A stretch of 64,000 nt of DNA from Haemophilus influenzae (GCF_900475755.1 NZ_LS483411.1:124001-188000); one strand, 5' to 3'; shown: positions 9,561 through 20,898, numbered from the stretch's first letter. Notes: generated by a model from the letters alone, not told the origin. Made by a program: numbers and translations.

Positions 9561-10715
9561 ATGACCCCAATCCAAAATGCTCAAAAAATTTTCAATAGAC
9601 AGCATAAAAATTTGCCAGAAATTACCGTCTATGCCCCTGGCCGCGTAAATATCATCGGCGAACATACCGACTACAACGACGGATTTGTTATGCCTTGTGC
9701 GATTAATTTTGGTACGGCCGTTTCAGGTACAAAACGAGATGATCATATTTGGAATGTTTATGCGGCGGATCTTGATGAAACTGATGAATTTTCTCTCAAT
9801 GTTGAAATTCCTAAGAGTGAACACAAATGGGCTAATTATGTGCGTGGGGTGGTAAAATTTATCCAAGAACGTTACCCCCACTTTCAACAAGGTGCAAATT
9901 TAGTGATTTCTGGAAATGTGCCTCTTTCTTCAGGATTAAGTTCTTCTGCTGCGTTAGAGGTTGCGGTGGGTAAATTCTGCCAACAACTTGGCGATTTACC
10001 GCTTTCTCACACGGATATTGCATTGAATGGGCAAAAGGCTGAAAACCTATTTGTTGGGGCAAATTGTGGCAATATGGATCAGTTAATTTCCGCACTTGGG
10101 CAGGAAAATCACTTATTGATGATTGATTGTCGTAGTCTTGAAACCATTCCAACACCCGTGCCACAAGATGTCGCCGTTATTATTGTGAACTCAAATGTAC
10201 CGCACGATTTAGTAACAGGCGAATACAATACTCGCCGTCAGCAATGTGAAGAGGCGGCAAAATTTTTTGGAGTAAAAGCCTTGCGTGATGTTTCAGTTGA
10301 GCAATTCCGAAAAAGAGAAGCGGAATTGACCGCACTTTCTCCGTTAGTGGCAAAACGTGCTCGTCATGTCGTAACAGAAAATCAACGAGTACTTGATGCT
10401 GTAGAAGCATTGAAGAACAATGATTTGACTCTTTTAGGTAAACTAATGGAAGCATCTCACAACTCAATGCGTGATGATTTTGAAATCACCGTGCCACAAA
10501 TTGATTATTTAGTTGAATTGGCTCAACTTGTTATTGGCAAAAATGGCGGTGCGCGTATGACGGGCGGCGGTTTTGGTGGCTGTATTGTTGCACTTGCGCC
10601 GCATGATAAAGTCGATGCAGTTCGTAAAATTATTGCGGATAATTACGAGAAAACCATAGGTTTAAAAGAAACTTTTTATGTATGCACTGCATCACAAGGT
10701 GTTCAAGTGATTTAA
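9561..10715 (+). CDS. galK: Galactokinase
   Basis: Phosphorylates galactose to galactose-1-phosphate with ATP. The 384-residue GHMP kinase has all three family motifs: the galactokinase signature [17 protein letters not shown] near the N-terminus, the glycine/serine-rich phosphate loop ([14 protein letters not shown]), and the C-terminal [12 protein letters not shown]. It follows galT by 70 bases and precedes galM by six, so the three are one operon. One uptake core is internal (10329). Confidence 0.98.
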   Translation: MTPIQNAQKIFNRQHKNLPEITVYAPGRVNIIGEHTDYNDGFVMPCAINFGTAVSGTKRDDHIWNVYAADLDETDEFSLNVEIPKSEHKWANYVRGVVKFIQERYPHFQQGANLVISGNVPLSSGLSSSAALEVAVGKFCQQLGDLPLSHTDIALNGQKAENLFVGANCGNMDQLISALGQENHLLMIDCRSLETIPTPVPQDVAVIIVNSNVPHDLVTGEYNTRRQQCEEAAKFFGVKALRDVSVEQFRKREAELTALSPLVAKRARHVVTENQRVLDAVEALKNNDLTLLGKLMEASHNSMRDDFEITVPQIDYLVELAQLVIGKNGGARMTGGGFGGCIVALAPHDKVDAVRKIIADNYEKTIGLKETFYVCTASQGVQVI

Positions 10716-10721
10716 GAGAAA

Positions 10722-11747
10722 ATGATGTTAGAACAAACCACTTTTAATGCGCCTGATGGTGCACCTTGTCAGCTTATAACTCTGCAAAATGAAAATGGAA
10801 TGCGTGTTCAATTTATGGATTGGGGCGCAACTTGGCTTTCTTGTAAAGTGCCAATAAATGGCACATTATGCGAGGTTTTATTGGGTTGTAAGGTAGAGGA
10901 TTATCCCATTCATCAAAGCTATTTAGGCGCAAGCGTAGGGCGTTATGCAAACCGAATTGCAAATGCTCAATTTGAATTGAATGGCGAACTTATTAAATTA
11001 AGTAATAATCAAGGTAAACACCAGCTTCATGGTGGAGAGGGCTTTGATAAACGCCGTTGGAAAATTCAAGAGTGCGGTAAGAATTTTGTGTGTTTTTCAT
11101 TACATTCAGTGGATGGCGATCAGGGTTTTCCTGGTAATGTGGATGTGTCTGTAACCTATACGCTAACAAATGATAATAGCGTAAAAATTGAATATGCTGG
11201 GATCTGTGATAAGGATACCGCATTGAACTTAACGAATCATGCCTATTTCAATTTAGAAAATGCAGCACAAGGCAGTGACGTGCGTGAACATACATTACGT
11301 TTAAATGCTGATTTTTATCTACCTGTAGATAATGAGGGGATTCCTAATTCTCCATTAAAGCATGTAGTGAATACAAGTTTTGACTTCCGTATTGCTAAAC
11401 CCATCAAACAAAATTTTTTACAAGGGGATCAGCAAGCAACAAAAGGTTACGACCATTCTTTTATTGTCAATAAAGCTTGGCAAAAGCCTTGTGTGTTACT
11501 GACTTCTCCAGCTGGCGATTTAAGTTTGGAAGTAAGAACCTCGCAAGCTGCATTGCAGGTTTATACGGGTAATTATCTTGCAGGTACACCAACGAGAAAT
11601 GGCGAATTATATGCCGATTTTTCTGGCATAGCATTAGAAACTCAATGCTTACCCGACACCCCTAATCATCCTGAATGGCAAAATTACGGCGGAATTCAAA
11701 AAGCAGGCGAGCAATATTATCATTGGACGGAGTTTAAATTTAAATAA
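10722..11747 (+). CDS. galM: Aldose 1-epimerase (mutarotase)
   Basis: Interconverts alpha and beta anomers of galactose so that galactokinase receives its alpha substrate. It has 341 residues, a beta-sandwich mutarotase. The catalytic His is in TNHAYFNLEN and the catalytic Glu in ALETQCLPDTPNH, and the YANRIANAQF segment is a family signature. Two ATG codons in tandem begin the gene and either could be used. It closes galTKM; no simple terminator follows directly. Confidence 0.96.
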   Translation: MMLEQTTFNAPDGAPCQLITLQNENGMRVQFMDWGATWLSCKVPINGTLCEVLLGCKVEDYPIHQSYLGASVGRYANRIANAQFELNGELIKLSNNQGKHQLHGGEGFDKRRWKIQECGKNFVCFSLHSVDGDQGFPGNVDVSVTYTLTNDNSVKIEYAGICDKDTALNLTNHAYFNLENAAQGSDVREHTLRLNADFYLPVDNEGIPNSPLKHVVNTSFDFRIAKPIKQNFLQGDQQATKGYDHSFIVNKAWQKPCVLLTSPAGDLSLEVRTSQAALQVYTGNYLAGTPTRNGELYADFSGIALETQCLPDTPNHPEWQNYGGIQKAGEQYYHWTEFKFK

Positions 11748-11917
11748 GCCATTATTTATAATAAAAATGTCATTATAAGATCTATAAATTAGGTTCATTT
11801 CTAGCGTTAAAAGCGGTAATACACCACCAGCCCCTTAATCTAATTTAATTGGTCAAGCAATGGCTTTTTTATTTACAAAGGTTTACACTAATTTCAAATT
11901 TACTCAGGAAATCTATT
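11748..11917 (+). other. 170-base gap between galM and ygfB
   Basis: No gene seen. AAGCCATT (11746-11753, overlapping the galM stop) is complementary to AATGGCTT (11859-11866), which is followed by a T-run. This may be the base of a long-loop terminator or the ends of a short structured RNA. A ribosome site (CAGGAA) for ygfB lies at the right edge. Confidence 0.35.
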
Positions 11918-12466
11918 ATGCTTATTTCTTATTCCGACCTTAACCAACAACTTAAATCTGCTGGAATCGGCTTTAATGCAACAGAACTACACGGTTTTTT
12001 AAGTGGTTTACTTTGTGGTGGCTTAAAAGATCAAAGTTGGCTACCGCTCTTATATCAATTCAGCAATGATAATCACGCTTACCCAACAGGATTAGTTCAA
12101 CCCGTTACAGCACTTTATCAACAAATTAGTCAAACCTTATCAGATGTTGAAGGCTTTACCTTTGAACTTGGTTTAACCGAAGATGAAAATGTCTTTGCAC
12201 AAGCAGATAGCTTATCCGATTGGGCAAACCAATTCTTACTTGGTCTTGGCTTAGCACAACCTGAATTATCAAAAGAAAAAGGCGAAATTGGCGAAGCGGT
12301 TGATGATTTACAAAATATTTGCCAACTTGGTTACGATGAAGACGATAACGAAGAGGAACTCGCGGAAGCACTAGAGGAAATCATTGAATATGTTCGCACC
12401 ATTGCAATGTTGTTCTATTCTCATTTCAACGAAGGAGAAATTGAGAGCAAACCTGTATTACATTAA
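11918..12466 (+). CDS. ygfB: YgfB family protein (UPF0149, HI0817)
   Basis: All-helical, acidic protein of 182 residues in the UPF0149/YgfB/YecA family. I recall a solved structure for the Haemophilus member. The family's function is not fully known; in Pseudomonas a YgfB protein affects an antibiotic-resistance regulator. The frame extends 23 codons further upstream, but the internal ATG is chosen because CAGGAA precedes it and the product [19 protein letters not shown] begins as family members do. It lies 11 bases before pepP, a conserved pairing. Confidence 0.88.
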   Translation: MLISYSDLNQQLKSAGIGFNATELHGFLSGLLCGGLKDQSWLPLLYQFSNDNHAYPTGLVQPVTALYQQISQTLSDVEGFTFELGLTEDENVFAQADSLSDWANQFLLGLGLAQPELSKEKGEIGEAVDDLQNICQLGYDEDDNEEELAEALEEIIEYVRTIAMLFYSHFNEGEIESKPVLH

Positions 12467-12477
12467 GGAGATCTAGA

Positions 12478-13770
12478 ATGGAATTGGCTTATATGGCTAA
12501 ATTGCCTAAAGAAGAATTTGAGGAACGTCGCACACGAGTATTCGCTCAAATGCAACCTAATTCGGCATTATTGCTTTTTTCTGAAATCGAAAAACGCCGT
12601 AATAATGATTGTACCTATCCTTTCCGTCAAGATAGCTATTTTTGGTATTTAACAAGCTTTAATGAACCGAATGCAGCACTGTTATTACTGAAAACAGAAC
12701 AAGTAGAAAAAGCCATTATTTTTCTTCGTCCACGCGATCCGTTACTTGAAACGTGGAATGGTCGCCGATTAGGTGTTGAGCGTGCGCCACAGCAACTTAA
12801 TGTAAATGAAGCCTATTCTATTGAAGAGTTCGCTACCGTACTGCCAAAAATACTGAAAAATTTGACCGCACTTTACCATGTGCCAGAAATTCATACTTGG
12901 GGTGATGCATTGGTGTCAGAAAGTGCGGTGAATTTTAGCGAGATTTTAGATTGGCGACCAATGCTCAGCGAAATGCGCCTTATAAAATCGCCGAATGAAA
13001 TCCGCTTAATGCAACAAGCGGGGCAAATTACGGCACTTGGTCATATTAAAGCGATGAAAACGACACGTCCAAATCGCTTTGAATATGAAATTGAAAGCGA
13101 TATTTTGCATGAATTTAATCGCCATTGCGCCAGATTTCCTTCTTACAATTCCATTGTTGCAGGGGGAAATAACGCCTGTATTTTGCACTACACAGAAAAT
13201 GATTGCCCACTAAATGATGGGGATTTAGTGCTGATTGATGCTGGTTGTGAGTTTGCTATGTATGCAGGCGATATTACCCGCACTTTTCCTGTAAATGGAA
13301 AATTTAGCCAGCCTCAACGTGAAATTTACGAGTTAGTTTTAAAAGCACAAAAACGTGCGATTGAATTGCTTGTACCTGGTAATTCCATCAAGCAAGCCAA
13401 TGATGAAGTTATTCGTATTAAAACCCAAGGATTAGTGGATTTAGGCATCTTGAAAGGAGATGTGGATACACTTATTGAACAACAAGCTTATCGACAATTT
13501 TATATGCACGGATTAGGGCACTGGCTCGGTTTAGATGTGCATGATGTGGGCAGTTATGGACAAGATAAGCAACGGATACTCGAAATCGGTATGGTAATTA
13601 CCGTTGAGCCAGGTATTTATATTTCAGAAGATGCTGATGTGCCAGAGCAATACAAAGGCATTGGTGTGCGCATTGAGGACAATTTACTGATGACTGAATA
13701 CGGTAATAAAATCCTAACTGCAGCGGCCCCTAAAGAAATTGCAGATATTGAAAATTTAATGAATTTTTAA
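12478..13770 (+). CDS. pepP: Xaa-Pro aminopeptidase
   Basis: Cytosolic metallopeptidase that releases N-terminal residues ahead of proline. It has 430 residues in the pita-bread fold. The metal ligands of the family are visible in order: Asp in IDAGCEFAMYAGDITRTFPV (two Asp), His in HGLGHWLGLDVHDVG, Glu in VEPGIY and Glu in GIGVRIEDN. A strong AAGGAG ribosome site lies eight bases before the ATG. Two uptake cores in opposite orientation (12865, 12921) are inside the gene. Confidence 0.96.
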   Translation: MELAYMAKLPKEEFEERRTRVFAQMQPNSALLLFSEIEKRRNNDCTYPFRQDSYFWYLTSFNEPNAALLLLKTEQVEKAIIFLRPRDPLLETWNGRRLGVERAPQQLNVNEAYSIEEFATVLPKILKNLTALYHVPEIHTWGDALVSESAVNFSEILDWRPMLSEMRLIKSPNEIRLMQQAGQITALGHIKAMKTTRPNRFEYEIESDILHEFNRHCARFPSYNSIVAGGNNACILHYTENDCPLNDGDLVLIDAGCEFAMYAGDITRTFPVNGKFSQPQREIYELVLKAQKRAIELLVPGNSIKQANDEVIRIKTQGLVDLGILKGDVDTLIEQQAYRQFYMHGLGHWLGLDVHDVGSYGQDKQRILEIGMVITVEPGIYISEDADVPEQYKGIGVRIEDNLLMTEYGNKILTAAAPKEIADIENLMNF

Positions 13771-13785
13771 TAAAAATGTTTAAAT

Positions 13786-13801
13786 TGTGATCTAGTACAC
13801 A
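13786..13801. promoter_or_regulatory. CRP-type site, uspA promoter
   Basis: TGTGATCTAGTACACA carries TGTGA and ACACA (one mismatch from TCACA). With a weak -10 TAGCAT at 13823-13828 the site centre falls near -41. Confidence 0.55.
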
Positions 13802-13871
13802 GTTTTTTATTGCTCAAAATGTTAGCATTAGAACCAGTTAAAAACCGAACCAATCAGTTAAGGAGTCGATT

Positions 13872-14297
13872 ATGTACAAACACATTTTAGTGGCAGTAGA
13901 TCTTTCTGAAGAAAGTCCAGTTTTACTTAAAAAAGCAGTTGGAATTGCCAAACGCCACGACGCAAAACTTTCTATCATCCACGTTGATGTGAACTTCTCG
14001 GATCTTTATACTGGATTGATTGATGTAAATATGTCTTCAATGCAAGACAGGATTTCCACAGAAACACAAAAAGCCTTATTAGATTTAGCTGAAAGTGAGG
14101 ATTATCCAATTTCAGAAAAATTGAGTGGCAGCGGCGATTTAGGACAAGTTTTAAGTGATGCCATCGAACAATATGATGTGGATTTATTAGTGACGGGACA
14201 TCATCAGGATTTTTGGAGTAAGTTAATGTCTTCAACACGTCAAGTGATGAATACAATAAAAATTGATATGTTGGTTGTTCCGCTTAGAGATGAATAA
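13872..14297 (+). CDS. uspA: Universal stress protein A
   Basis: Small cytosolic stress protein of 141 residues. The [19 protein letters not shown] opening and the C-terminal [13 protein letters not shown] strand match UspA of E. coli, a non-ATP-binding type; the G-2X-G-9X-G(S/T) ATP loop of other Usp groups is not evident. It is a single-gene unit with a CRP-type site upstream and a terminator made of inverted uptake sequences. Confidence 0.95.
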   Translation: MYKHILVAVDLSEESPVLLKKAVGIAKRHDAKLSIIHVDVNFSDLYTGLIDVNMSSMQDRISTETQKALLDLAESEDYPISEKLSGSGDLGQVLSDAIEQYDVDLLVTGHHQDFWSKLMSSTRQVMNTIKIDMLVVPLRDE

Positions 14298-14343
14298 TTA
14301 ACAAGAAATTGTTTTTTGAATAATCTGAAATAACTTAAATTTT

Positions 14344-14384
14344 AACCGCACTTCTCAAATAGCGTCGTGAAGTGCGGTTTTATT
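14344..14384 (+). terminator. uspA terminator made of inverted uptake sequences
   Basis: AACCGCACTTC and GAAGTGCGGTT form an 11-bp stem around a 14-base loop, followed by TTATTTT. Each arm is a complete DNA uptake core. Confidence 0.85.
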
Positions 14385-14483
14385 TTGGGGTTTTGGCAAA
14401 AAGCCTTTTTATAAATTTCAAAAATATGCAAAAATAAGGCGATTTATTTTTTATTTTATTATGGGTAACAAGGATTCTTTTTA

Positions 14484-17108
14484 ATGAAAACAACAGCAGA
14501 AATAAGACAATCGTTCCTTGATTTTTTCCATAGCAAAGGCCATCAAGTTGTAGAAAGTAGTTCACTTGTGCCGGAAAATGATCCGACTTTGCTTTTTACG
14601 AATGCTGGGATGAACCAATTTAAGGATGTATTCCTTGGAATGGATAAACGCCCTTATTCTAGAGCGACCACAGCGCAACGTTGCGTGCGTGCTGGTGGTA
14701 AACATAACGACTTAGAAAATGTTGGTTATACCGCGCGTCATCATACTTTCTTTGAAATGCTCGGTAACTTCAGTTTTGGTGATTACTTTAAACACGACGC
14801 CATTAATTTTGCTTGGGAATATTTAACTTCGCCACAATGGCTTGGTTTACCTAAAGAAAAACTATGGGTAACCGTGTATGAAACCGACGACGAAGCCTAC
14901 AATATCTGGAATAAAGAAGTCGGTGTTCCTGCTGAACGCATTATTCGTATTGGTGACAATAAAGGCGCACCATACGCATCAGACAACTTCTGGGCAATGG
15001 GTGACACAGGTCCTTGCGGTCCTTGTACTGAAATTTTCTACGATCACGGCGATCATATTTGGGGCGGACCTCCAGGCTCACCAGAAGAAGATGGCGACCG
15101 TTATATTGAAATCTGGAACGTTGTGTTTATGCAGTTCAATCGTTTAGCCGATGGCACAATGGAAAAATTACCTCGTCCGTCTGTTGATACAGGTATGGGT
15201 TTAGAGCGTATTTCTGCTGTATTGCAACATGTGAACTCAAACTACGAGATTGATATTTTCAAAACATTAATCGCAAAAACGGCTGAAGTTGTAGGTGCAA
15301 CAGATTTAACCAACAAATCACTACGTGTTATTGCTGACCATATTCGTTCTTGTGCATATTTAATCGCCGATGGGGTTATCCCATCAAATGAAGGGCGTGG
15401 TTATGTATTACGTCGTATTATTCGTCGTGCAGTTCGTCACGGTCACTTATTAGGTGCCAAAGAAGCCTTTTTCTATAAACTTGTGCCAACTCTAATTGAA
15501 GTAATGGCTGAAGCTGGGAAAGATGTAAAAGCCAAACAAGCAAATGTTGAAAAACTATTACGTTTAGAAGAAGAACAGTTTGCTCGCACACTGGAACGTG
15601 GGTTGAGTTTATTAGATGAAGCCCTTTCTCAAGTGAAAGATGGCATTCTTTCAGGTGAAGTTGCATTCAAACTTTATGATACTTATGGTTTCCCATTGGA
15701 TTTAACAGCTGATGTATGTCGTGAACGCAATATCACTATTGATGAACAAGCGTTTGATCGTGAAATGGAAGCGCAACGCACTCGCGCGCAAGCAGCGAGC
15801 CAGTTTGGCGTGGACTACAACAGCATTATTCGTGTAGATGGCGAAACTAAGTTTGAAGGCTATACTGAAGTCGAATCTCAAGCAAAAATCACCGCACTTT
15901 TCTATGATGGAAAATCAGTAGAAAGTATCGAAGCAGGTCAAAGTGCAGTCGTTATTTTAGAAAATACGCCATTTTATGCAGAATCAGGTGGTCAGATTGG
16001 CGATAGCGGATATTTAAGCGCACAAGGTGTAACCTTTAATGTGAAAGATACCCAAAAATATGGGCAAGTATTTGGACACATTGGGGAATTAACGCAAGGA
16101 AGTTTGAAAGTTGGACAATCAGTGAATGCGATTGTGGATGCTAAACGTCGCCACAACACATCACTCAATCACTCAGCGACACACTTATTGCATGCTGCCT
16201 TACGTCAAATTCTAGGTTTACACGTTGTGCAAAAAGGTTCGCTTGTTTCAGATAAAGCCTTGCGTTTTGACTTTGCACAACCAGAAGCCATTACAAAAGA
16301 ACAATTAACTCAAATTGAAACATTAGTAAACCAAAAAATCCGTGCTAACTTCCCTGTTCAAACGGATATTATGAATATTGATTCCGCAAAAGCGAAAGGA
16401 GCAATGGCTCTCTTTGGCGAAAAATATGGCGATAAAGTTCGTGTATTAACGATGGGCGATTTCTCAATTGAGCTGTGTGGCGGTATTCACGCAAAACGCA
16501 CAGGCGATATTGGTTTATTTAAAATTATTACTGAAAACGCAGTGGCTGCAGGCATTCGTCGTATTGAAGCGATAACGGGTCAAAATGCCATTGACTGGTT
16601 ACATAATCAACAACGCATTCTGACCCAAAGTGCAGACTTATTAAAATCAGACGTAAATACCTTAGTGGAAAAAATCCAACAACTTCAAGACAAAACGAAG
16701 AAAGTGGAAAAAGAATTACAAGGTCTAAAAGAAAAAGCCGCAATGCAGGCTGGTTCTGATTTTGTAAAAAGTGCGGTCAAAATCAACGGTGTTTCTGTTA
16801 TTACACAACAATTAGATGGTATAGAAACAAAATCATTACGCGTAATGGTCGATGATTTAAAAAATCAACTCGGATCAGGCGTAATTGCATTTGCATCAAT
16901 ATTAGATGAAAAAGTTAATCTCGTCGTTGGAGTGACAAATGATTTAACCGCCAAAATAAAAGCTGGAGAACTTGTTAATTTAATGGCTCAACAAGTTGGA
17001 GGAAAAGGCGGTGGTCGTCCAGATATGGCAATGGCAGGAGGTTCCCAACCAGAAAATGTGACACAAGCAATTAAAGTGGCACAAGACTGGTTAAACAAAA
17101 ATCTGTAG
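14484..17108 (+). CDS. alaS: Alanyl-tRNA synthetase
   Basis: Charges tRNA-Ala and edits mischarged serine and glycine. It has 874 residues, full length. The class II catalytic core opens with [16 protein letters not shown] and contains the motif 2 stretch [18 protein letters not shown]. The editing domain has the HxxxH zinc motif ([11 protein letters not shown]) and the C-x3-H partner ([10 protein letters not shown]). The C-Ala domain ends with [15 protein letters not shown]. An AAGGA ribosome site precedes the ATG. Uptake cores at 15891 and 16769. Confidence 0.98.
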   Translation: MKTTAEIRQSFLDFFHSKGHQVVESSSLVPENDPTLLFTNAGMNQFKDVFLGMDKRPYSRATTAQRCVRAGGKHNDLENVGYTARHHTFFEMLGNFSFGDYFKHDAINFAWEYLTSPQWLGLPKEKLWVTVYETDDEAYNIWNKEVGVPAERIIRIGDNKGAPYASDNFWAMGDTGPCGPCTEIFYDHGDHIWGGPPGSPEEDGDRYIEIWNVVFMQFNRLADGTMEKLPRPSVDTGMGLERISAVLQHVNSNYEIDIFKTLIAKTAEVVGATDLTNKSLRVIADHIRSCAYLIADGVIPSNEGRGYVLRRIIRRAVRHGHLLGAKEAFFYKLVPTLIEVMAEAGKDVKAKQANVEKLLRLEEEQFARTLERGLSLLDEALSQVKDGILSGEVAFKLYDTYGFPLDLTADVCRERNITIDEQAFDREMEAQRTRAQAASQFGVDYNSIIRVDGETKFEGYTEVESQAKITALFYDGKSVESIEAGQSAVVILENTPFYAESGGQIGDSGYLSAQGVTFNVKDTQKYGQVFGHIGELTQGSLKVGQSVNAIVDAKRRHNTSLNHSATHLLHAALRQILGLHVVQKGSLVSDKALRFDFAQPEAITKEQLTQIETLVNQKIRANFPVQTDIMNIDSAKAKGAMALFGEKYGDKVRVLTMGDFSIELCGGIHAKRTGDIGLFKIITENAVAAGIRRIEAITGQNAIDWLHNQQRILTQSADLLKSDVNTLVEKIQQLQDKTKKVEKELQGLKEKAAMQAGSDFVKSAVKINGVSVITQQLDGIETKSLRVMVDDLKNQLGSGVIAFASILDEKVNLVVGVTNDLTAKIKAGELVNLMAQQVGGKGGGRPDMAMAGGSQPENVTQAIKVAQDWLNKNL

Positions 17109-17116
17109 TACAAGCT

Positions 17117-17177
17117 GGTTGGTGGGATGCCAACCGTTCCTTGATTGATAGGATATCTAATAAATGCAAACTAAGGA
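17117..17177 (+). promoter_or_regulatory. csrA leader with three GGA motifs
   Basis: A 6-bp hairpin (GGTTGG/CCAACC, 17117-17135) presents GGGA in its loop. Further GGA motifs lie at 17151-17153 and inside the Shine-Dalgarno at 17175-17177. CsrA binds GGA, best in hairpin loops, so autoregulation of csrA translation is plausible. Confidence 0.45.
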
Positions 17178-17185
17178 GATAAAAG

Positions 17186-17377
17186 ATGTTAATCTTAACT
17201 CGAAAAGTTGGCGAAAGTGTACTTATTGGAGATGATATTTCTATCACGGTTTTGAGTGTACGTGGAAACCAAGTTAAACTCGGTGTTGAAGCGCCTAAAG
17301 AAGTATCCGTTCACCGAGAAGAAATTTACCAACGAATTAAACAAACGAAAGATGAACCCTATTTAGGTTCCTCTTAG
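17186..17377 (+). CDS. csrA: Carbon storage regulator CsrA
   Basis: Homodimeric RNA-binding protein of 63 residues that binds GGA motifs in mRNA leaders and changes translation and stability. [18 protein letters not shown] and [12 protein letters not shown] are the two RNA-contacting strands, including the key Arg in HREE. An AAGGAG ribosome site is eight bases from the ATG. It lies 77 bases after alaS and 21 before galU, the usual alaS-csrA neighbourhood. The leader has GGA motifs suited to autoregulation. Confidence 0.98.
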
Positions 17378-17398
17378 TTAAACAATGGATATGATTAT

Positions 17399-18286
17399 AT
17401 GAAAGCAATTATTCCTGTCGCCGGTCTTGGCACACGTATGTTGCCCGCCACGAAGGCGATTCCGAAGGAAATGCTCACTTTGGTGGATAAACCGTTAATT
17501 CAATACGTGGTAAATGAATGTGTAGCTGCTGGCATAAAAGAAATTGTGCTGGTAACACATTCATCAAAAAATGCTATCGAAAACCATTTTGATACATCTT
17601 TTGAGTTAGAAACGATGCTCGAAAAACGAGTGAAGCGTCAGCTTCTAGAAGAAGTTCGTTCTATCTGTCCAAAAAATGTAACCATTATGCACGTTCGTCA
17701 AGGTAATGCGAAAGGTCTAGGTCACGCCGTGTTATGTGGTCGTCCTTTAGTAGGAAATGAACCTTTTGCCGTTATGTTACCAGATGTATTATTAGCTGAA
17801 TTTAGTGCAGATCAGAAAAAAGAAAATCTTGCTGCAATGATTCAACGCTTTAATGAAACTGGCGCAAGCCAAATTATGGTAACCCCAGTTCCGCAAGAAA
17901 ATGTGAGTAGCTATGGTGTTGCAGATTGTGGTGACATTGAGCTTAATGGCGGCGAAAGTGCAAAAATTAATAGTATTGTTGAAAAACCTTCTATTGAAGA
18001 CGCACCATCAAATCTTGCAGTGGTTGGGCGTTATGTTTTTTCAGCAGCAATTTGGGACTTGTTGGAAAAAACACCAATTGGTGTTGGCGATGAAATACAA
18101 TTAACCGATGCTATTGATATGCTAATTGAAAAAGAAACCGTTGAAGCATTTCATATGACAGGGAAAACTTTTGATTGCGGCGATAAAATTGGCTATATGG
18201 AAGCTTTCGTAGAATATGGTATTCGTCACGAAAAATTAGGTAAAGAATTTAAATCCTTTATCAAAAATTTGGCGAAAACCCTATAA
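17399..18286 (+). CDS. galU: UTP-glucose-1-phosphate uridylyltransferase
   Basis: Makes UDP-glucose from UTP and glucose-1-phosphate, feeding the Leloir pathway and lipooligosaccharide assembly. It has 295 residues. The nucleotide-binding signature [19 protein letters not shown] is at the N-terminus and [20 protein letters not shown] marks the sugar-phosphate site. It follows csrA closely and may share its transcript; a strong terminator follows. Confidence 0.97.
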   Translation: MKAIIPVAGLGTRMLPATKAIPKEMLTLVDKPLIQYVVNECVAAGIKEIVLVTHSSKNAIENHFDTSFELETMLEKRVKRQLLEEVRSICPKNVTIMHVRQGNAKGLGHAVLCGRPLVGNEPFAVMLPDVLLAEFSADQKKENLAAMIQRFNETGASQIMVTPVPQENVSSYGVADCGDIELNGGESAKINSIVEKPSIEDAPSNLAVVGRYVFSAAIWDLLEKTPIGVGDEIQLTDAIDMLIEKETVEAFHMTGKTFDCGDKIGYMEAFVEYGIRHEKLGKEFKSFIKNLAKTL

Positions 18287-18303
18287 ATAGCACCAATATA
18301 GAT

Positions 18304-18340
18304 AAAATGGACAAAATGAGAGGTTTTGTCCATTTTGTTT
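18304..18340 (+). terminator. galU terminator
   Basis: A perfect 13-bp stem, AAAATGGACAAAA with its complement at 18324-18336, around a 7-base loop and followed by GTTTTATT. Confidence 0.85.
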
Positions 18341-18411
18341 TATTATTCAATAGCATATTGCTACTATACATAGCGGTAGAATAATTAAAATTAAAATAAA
18401 AAGGAAGAATT

Positions 18412-19785
18412 ATGGCACTTTGGGGTGGGCGTTTTACACAAGCCGCAGATAAACGTTTTAAAGATTTTAATGATTCATTACGGTTTGATTACCGTTTGGC
18501 AGAGCAGGATATTCAAGGCTCGATTGGTTGGTCCAAAGCCTTGGCGAAAGTCAATGTATTAACTATCGAAGAACAGCATCAACTTGAACAAGCACTAAAT
18601 GAACTACTTGTTGAAGTGCGGTCAAATCCGCAAGCAATTTTACAAGATGACGCTGAAGATATTCATAGTTGGGTTGAAAGTAAGCTAATTGATAAAGTAG
18701 GCAATCTTGGTAAAAAATTACATACTGGTCGTAGCCGTAACGATCAAGTGGCAGTCGATATAAAACTATGGTGCAAACAACGTGTACTTGAATTACAAGA
18801 ATCAGTTCGCAATTTGCAACGCCACTTAGTTCAAACCGCAGAAAACACACAGCAATCAGTAATGCCAGGCTATACCCATTTACAACGGGCTCAGCCAATA
18901 ACTTTTGCGCATTGGTGTATGGCGTATGTGGAAATGTTCGACCGCGACTATTCACGTTTAACAGATGCTTATAATCGAATGAATACCTGCCCACTTGGTA
19001 GTGGTGCCTTGGCTGGTACGGCTTATGCTGTAGATCGTGATTCACTCGCCCACGATCTTGGTTTCGCTTTCGCGACTAGAAATAGCTTAGATAGCGTCTC
19101 TGACCGCGATCATGTCGTAGAATTACTTTCTATCGCTTCTCTTAGTATGGCGCATCTTTCCCGCTTTGCTGAAGATATGATTATCTTTAACAGCGGAGAG
19201 GCAAATTTCGTAGAACTATCCGACCGCGTGACTTCTGGCTCATCATTAATGCCACAAAAGAAAAATCCTGATGCATGTGAGTTAATTCGGGGCAAAGCAG
19301 GTAGAGTGATTGGCTCATTAACAGGCATGTTAATTACCTTAAAAGGCTTGCCACTTGCGTATAATAAAGATATGCAAGAAGACAAAGAGGGTATTTTTGA
19401 TGCCTTAGATACTTGGCAAAACTGTGTGGATATGGCAACGTTCGTATTAGATGAATTGAAAGTAAATGTTGAACGTACTCGTGAAGCTGCGTTAAAAGGC
19501 TATTCAAACGCAACTGAATTAGCGGATTATTTAGTCTCTAAGGGCGTACCTTTCCGAGATTCCCATCATATCGTGGGCGAAACGGTAGTTTATGCAATCG
19601 AGAAAGGCAAAGGATTAGAAGATCTGACTATCCCTGAATTCCGCCAATTTAGTGAAGTAGTGGGAGATGATGTTTACGAGATTCTTTCTCTCCAATCTTG
19701 CTTAGACAAACGTTGTGCAAAAGGTGGCGTATCGCCATTACGTGTTGCCGAAGCTATTGCAGAAGCCAAAATAAGATTTGCTTAA
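18412..19785 (+). CDS. argH: Argininosuccinate lyase
   Basis: Last step of arginine synthesis, splitting argininosuccinate to arginine and fumarate. It has 457 residues, a fumarase/aspartase superfamily tetramer. The signature [11 protein letters not shown] with the catalytic Ser loop is present, as are the [11 protein letters not shown] and [11 protein letters not shown] motifs. Single-gene unit between two terminators. An uptake core lies at 18614. Confidence 0.98.
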   Translation: MALWGGRFTQAADKRFKDFNDSLRFDYRLAEQDIQGSIGWSKALAKVNVLTIEEQHQLEQALNELLVEVRSNPQAILQDDAEDIHSWVESKLIDKVGNLGKKLHTGRSRNDQVAVDIKLWCKQRVLELQESVRNLQRHLVQTAENTQQSVMPGYTHLQRAQPITFAHWCMAYVEMFDRDYSRLTDAYNRMNTCPLGSGALAGTAYAVDRDSLAHDLGFAFATRNSLDSVSDRDHVVELLSIASLSMAHLSRFAEDMIIFNSGEANFVELSDRVTSGSSLMPQKKNPDACELIRGKAGRVIGSLTGMLITLKGLPLAYNKDMQEDKEGIFDALDTWQNCVDMATFVLDELKVNVERTREAALKGYSNATELADYLVSKGVPFRDSHHIVGETVVYAIEKGKGLEDLTIPEFRQFSEVVGDDVYEILSLQSCLDKRCAKGGVSPLRVAEAIAEAKIRFA

Positions 19786-19880
19786 TTAATATTATAACTT
19801 AGAGATCACATTGGATTTTACAAGCCTCTAAGTGCCACCTATTTATAAGCAAAAACGCTTAAATAAAACAATCAAGACAA

Positions 19881-19910
19881 AAAGTGCGGAAAAAACCACC
19901 GCACTTTTTA
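19881..19910 (+). terminator. argH terminator with imperfect inverted uptake sequences
   Basis: AAAGTGCGG and CCGCACTTT pair around a short loop, followed by TTATC. The right arm is an exact uptake core; the left arm reads AAGTGCGGA, one base off. Confidence 0.75.
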
Positions 19911-19929
19911 TCTCAATTAGGAATATTCA

Positions 19930-20811
19930 ATGACCAATCAACAAGACTATACTCAAGATAATGACAAACTTTACCGTTATCTTTTCCAACATCGTTCAGT
20001 TCGTGGGGAATGGGTTCGCTTAAATAAAACATTTACTGATACATTAAATACCCATCAGTATCCTAAAGCAGTACAGGATTTATTGGGAGAAATGATGGTA
20101 GCGACTAATTTGCTTACTGCCACACTAAAATTTGACGGCAATATTACCGTACAAATTCAAGGCGATGGCCCATTACGCTTAGCATTAGTAAATGGCAATG
20201 ATCAACAACAAATCCGCGCCCTTGCTCGAGTGGATGGGGACATCACTGAAAATATGAACCTACATAATATGATTGGTAAAGGCGTATTGGTCATTACTAT
20301 TGCACCAAAAGAAGGCGAACGCTATCAAGGTGTAATTAGCTTGGATAAACCCACGATCACGGAATGCTTAGAAGATTATTTTGTACGCTCAGAACAGCTT
20401 CAAACTCAATTAATTATTCGTACTGGAGAATATGACGGCAAGCCAGTGGCAGCAGGGATGTTATTACAGATTATGCCTGATGGTTCTGGTACATCAGAAG
20501 ATTTTGAGCATTTAACTACGCTCGCAGCAACAGTAAAAGATGAAGAATTATTTGGTCTCCCTGCAGAAGAGTTACTCTATCGTTTATATCACGAAGAAAC
20601 CGTTAATCTTTATCCAGCACAAGATGTACAATTTTTCTGTGGCTGCTCTGCTGAGCGTTCTGGTTCAGCATTACTTTTAATCTCTGATGAAGAAATTGAT
20701 GAAATATTAGCCGAGCATAAAGGCAGTATTGATATGCAATGTGAGTGTTGTGGCACACACTACTTCTTTAATAAAGAAGCGATTGAAAAATTAAAATCAA
20801 CAAGACTTTAA
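19930..20811 (+). CDS. hslO: Redox-regulated chaperone Hsp33
   Basis: Cytosolic holdase switched on by oxidation. It has 293 residues. The zinc redox switch near the C-terminus is intact: Cys-X-Cys in FFCGCSAERS and Cys-X2-Cys in CECCGTHYFF. The N-terminal YLFQHRSVRGEWVRL segment is typical. Single-gene unit with its own terminator. Confidence 0.97.
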   Translation: MTNQQDYTQDNDKLYRYLFQHRSVRGEWVRLNKTFTDTLNTHQYPKAVQDLLGEMMVATNLLTATLKFDGNITVQIQGDGPLRLALVNGNDQQQIRALARVDGDITENMNLHNMIGKGVLVITIAPKEGERYQGVISLDKPTITECLEDYFVRSEQLQTQLIIRTGEYDGKPVAAGMLLQIMPDGSGTSEDFEHLTTLAATVKDEELFGLPAEELLYRLYHEETVNLYPAQDVQFFCGCSAERSGSALLLISDEEIDEILAEHKGSIDMQCECCGTHYFFNKEAIEKLKSTRL

Positions 20812-20815
20812 AAAC

Positions 20816-20841
20816 AATCCCGACACAATGTTGGGATTTTT
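20816..20841 (+). terminator. hslO terminator
   Basis: AATCCCGACA pairs with TGTTGGGATT (one G-T) around CAA, followed by TTTT. Confidence 0.8.
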
Positions 20842-20898
20842 GATCTATATTACAACATCACTAAAAAGAGGTAAAATTTTTAAAGAAATGTTCAAAAA

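Noticed and set aside
18563..19045. Minus-strand open frame of 160 codons inside argH
   Set aside because: It lies wholly opposite the conserved argH coding sequence and its translation resembles no protein I know.
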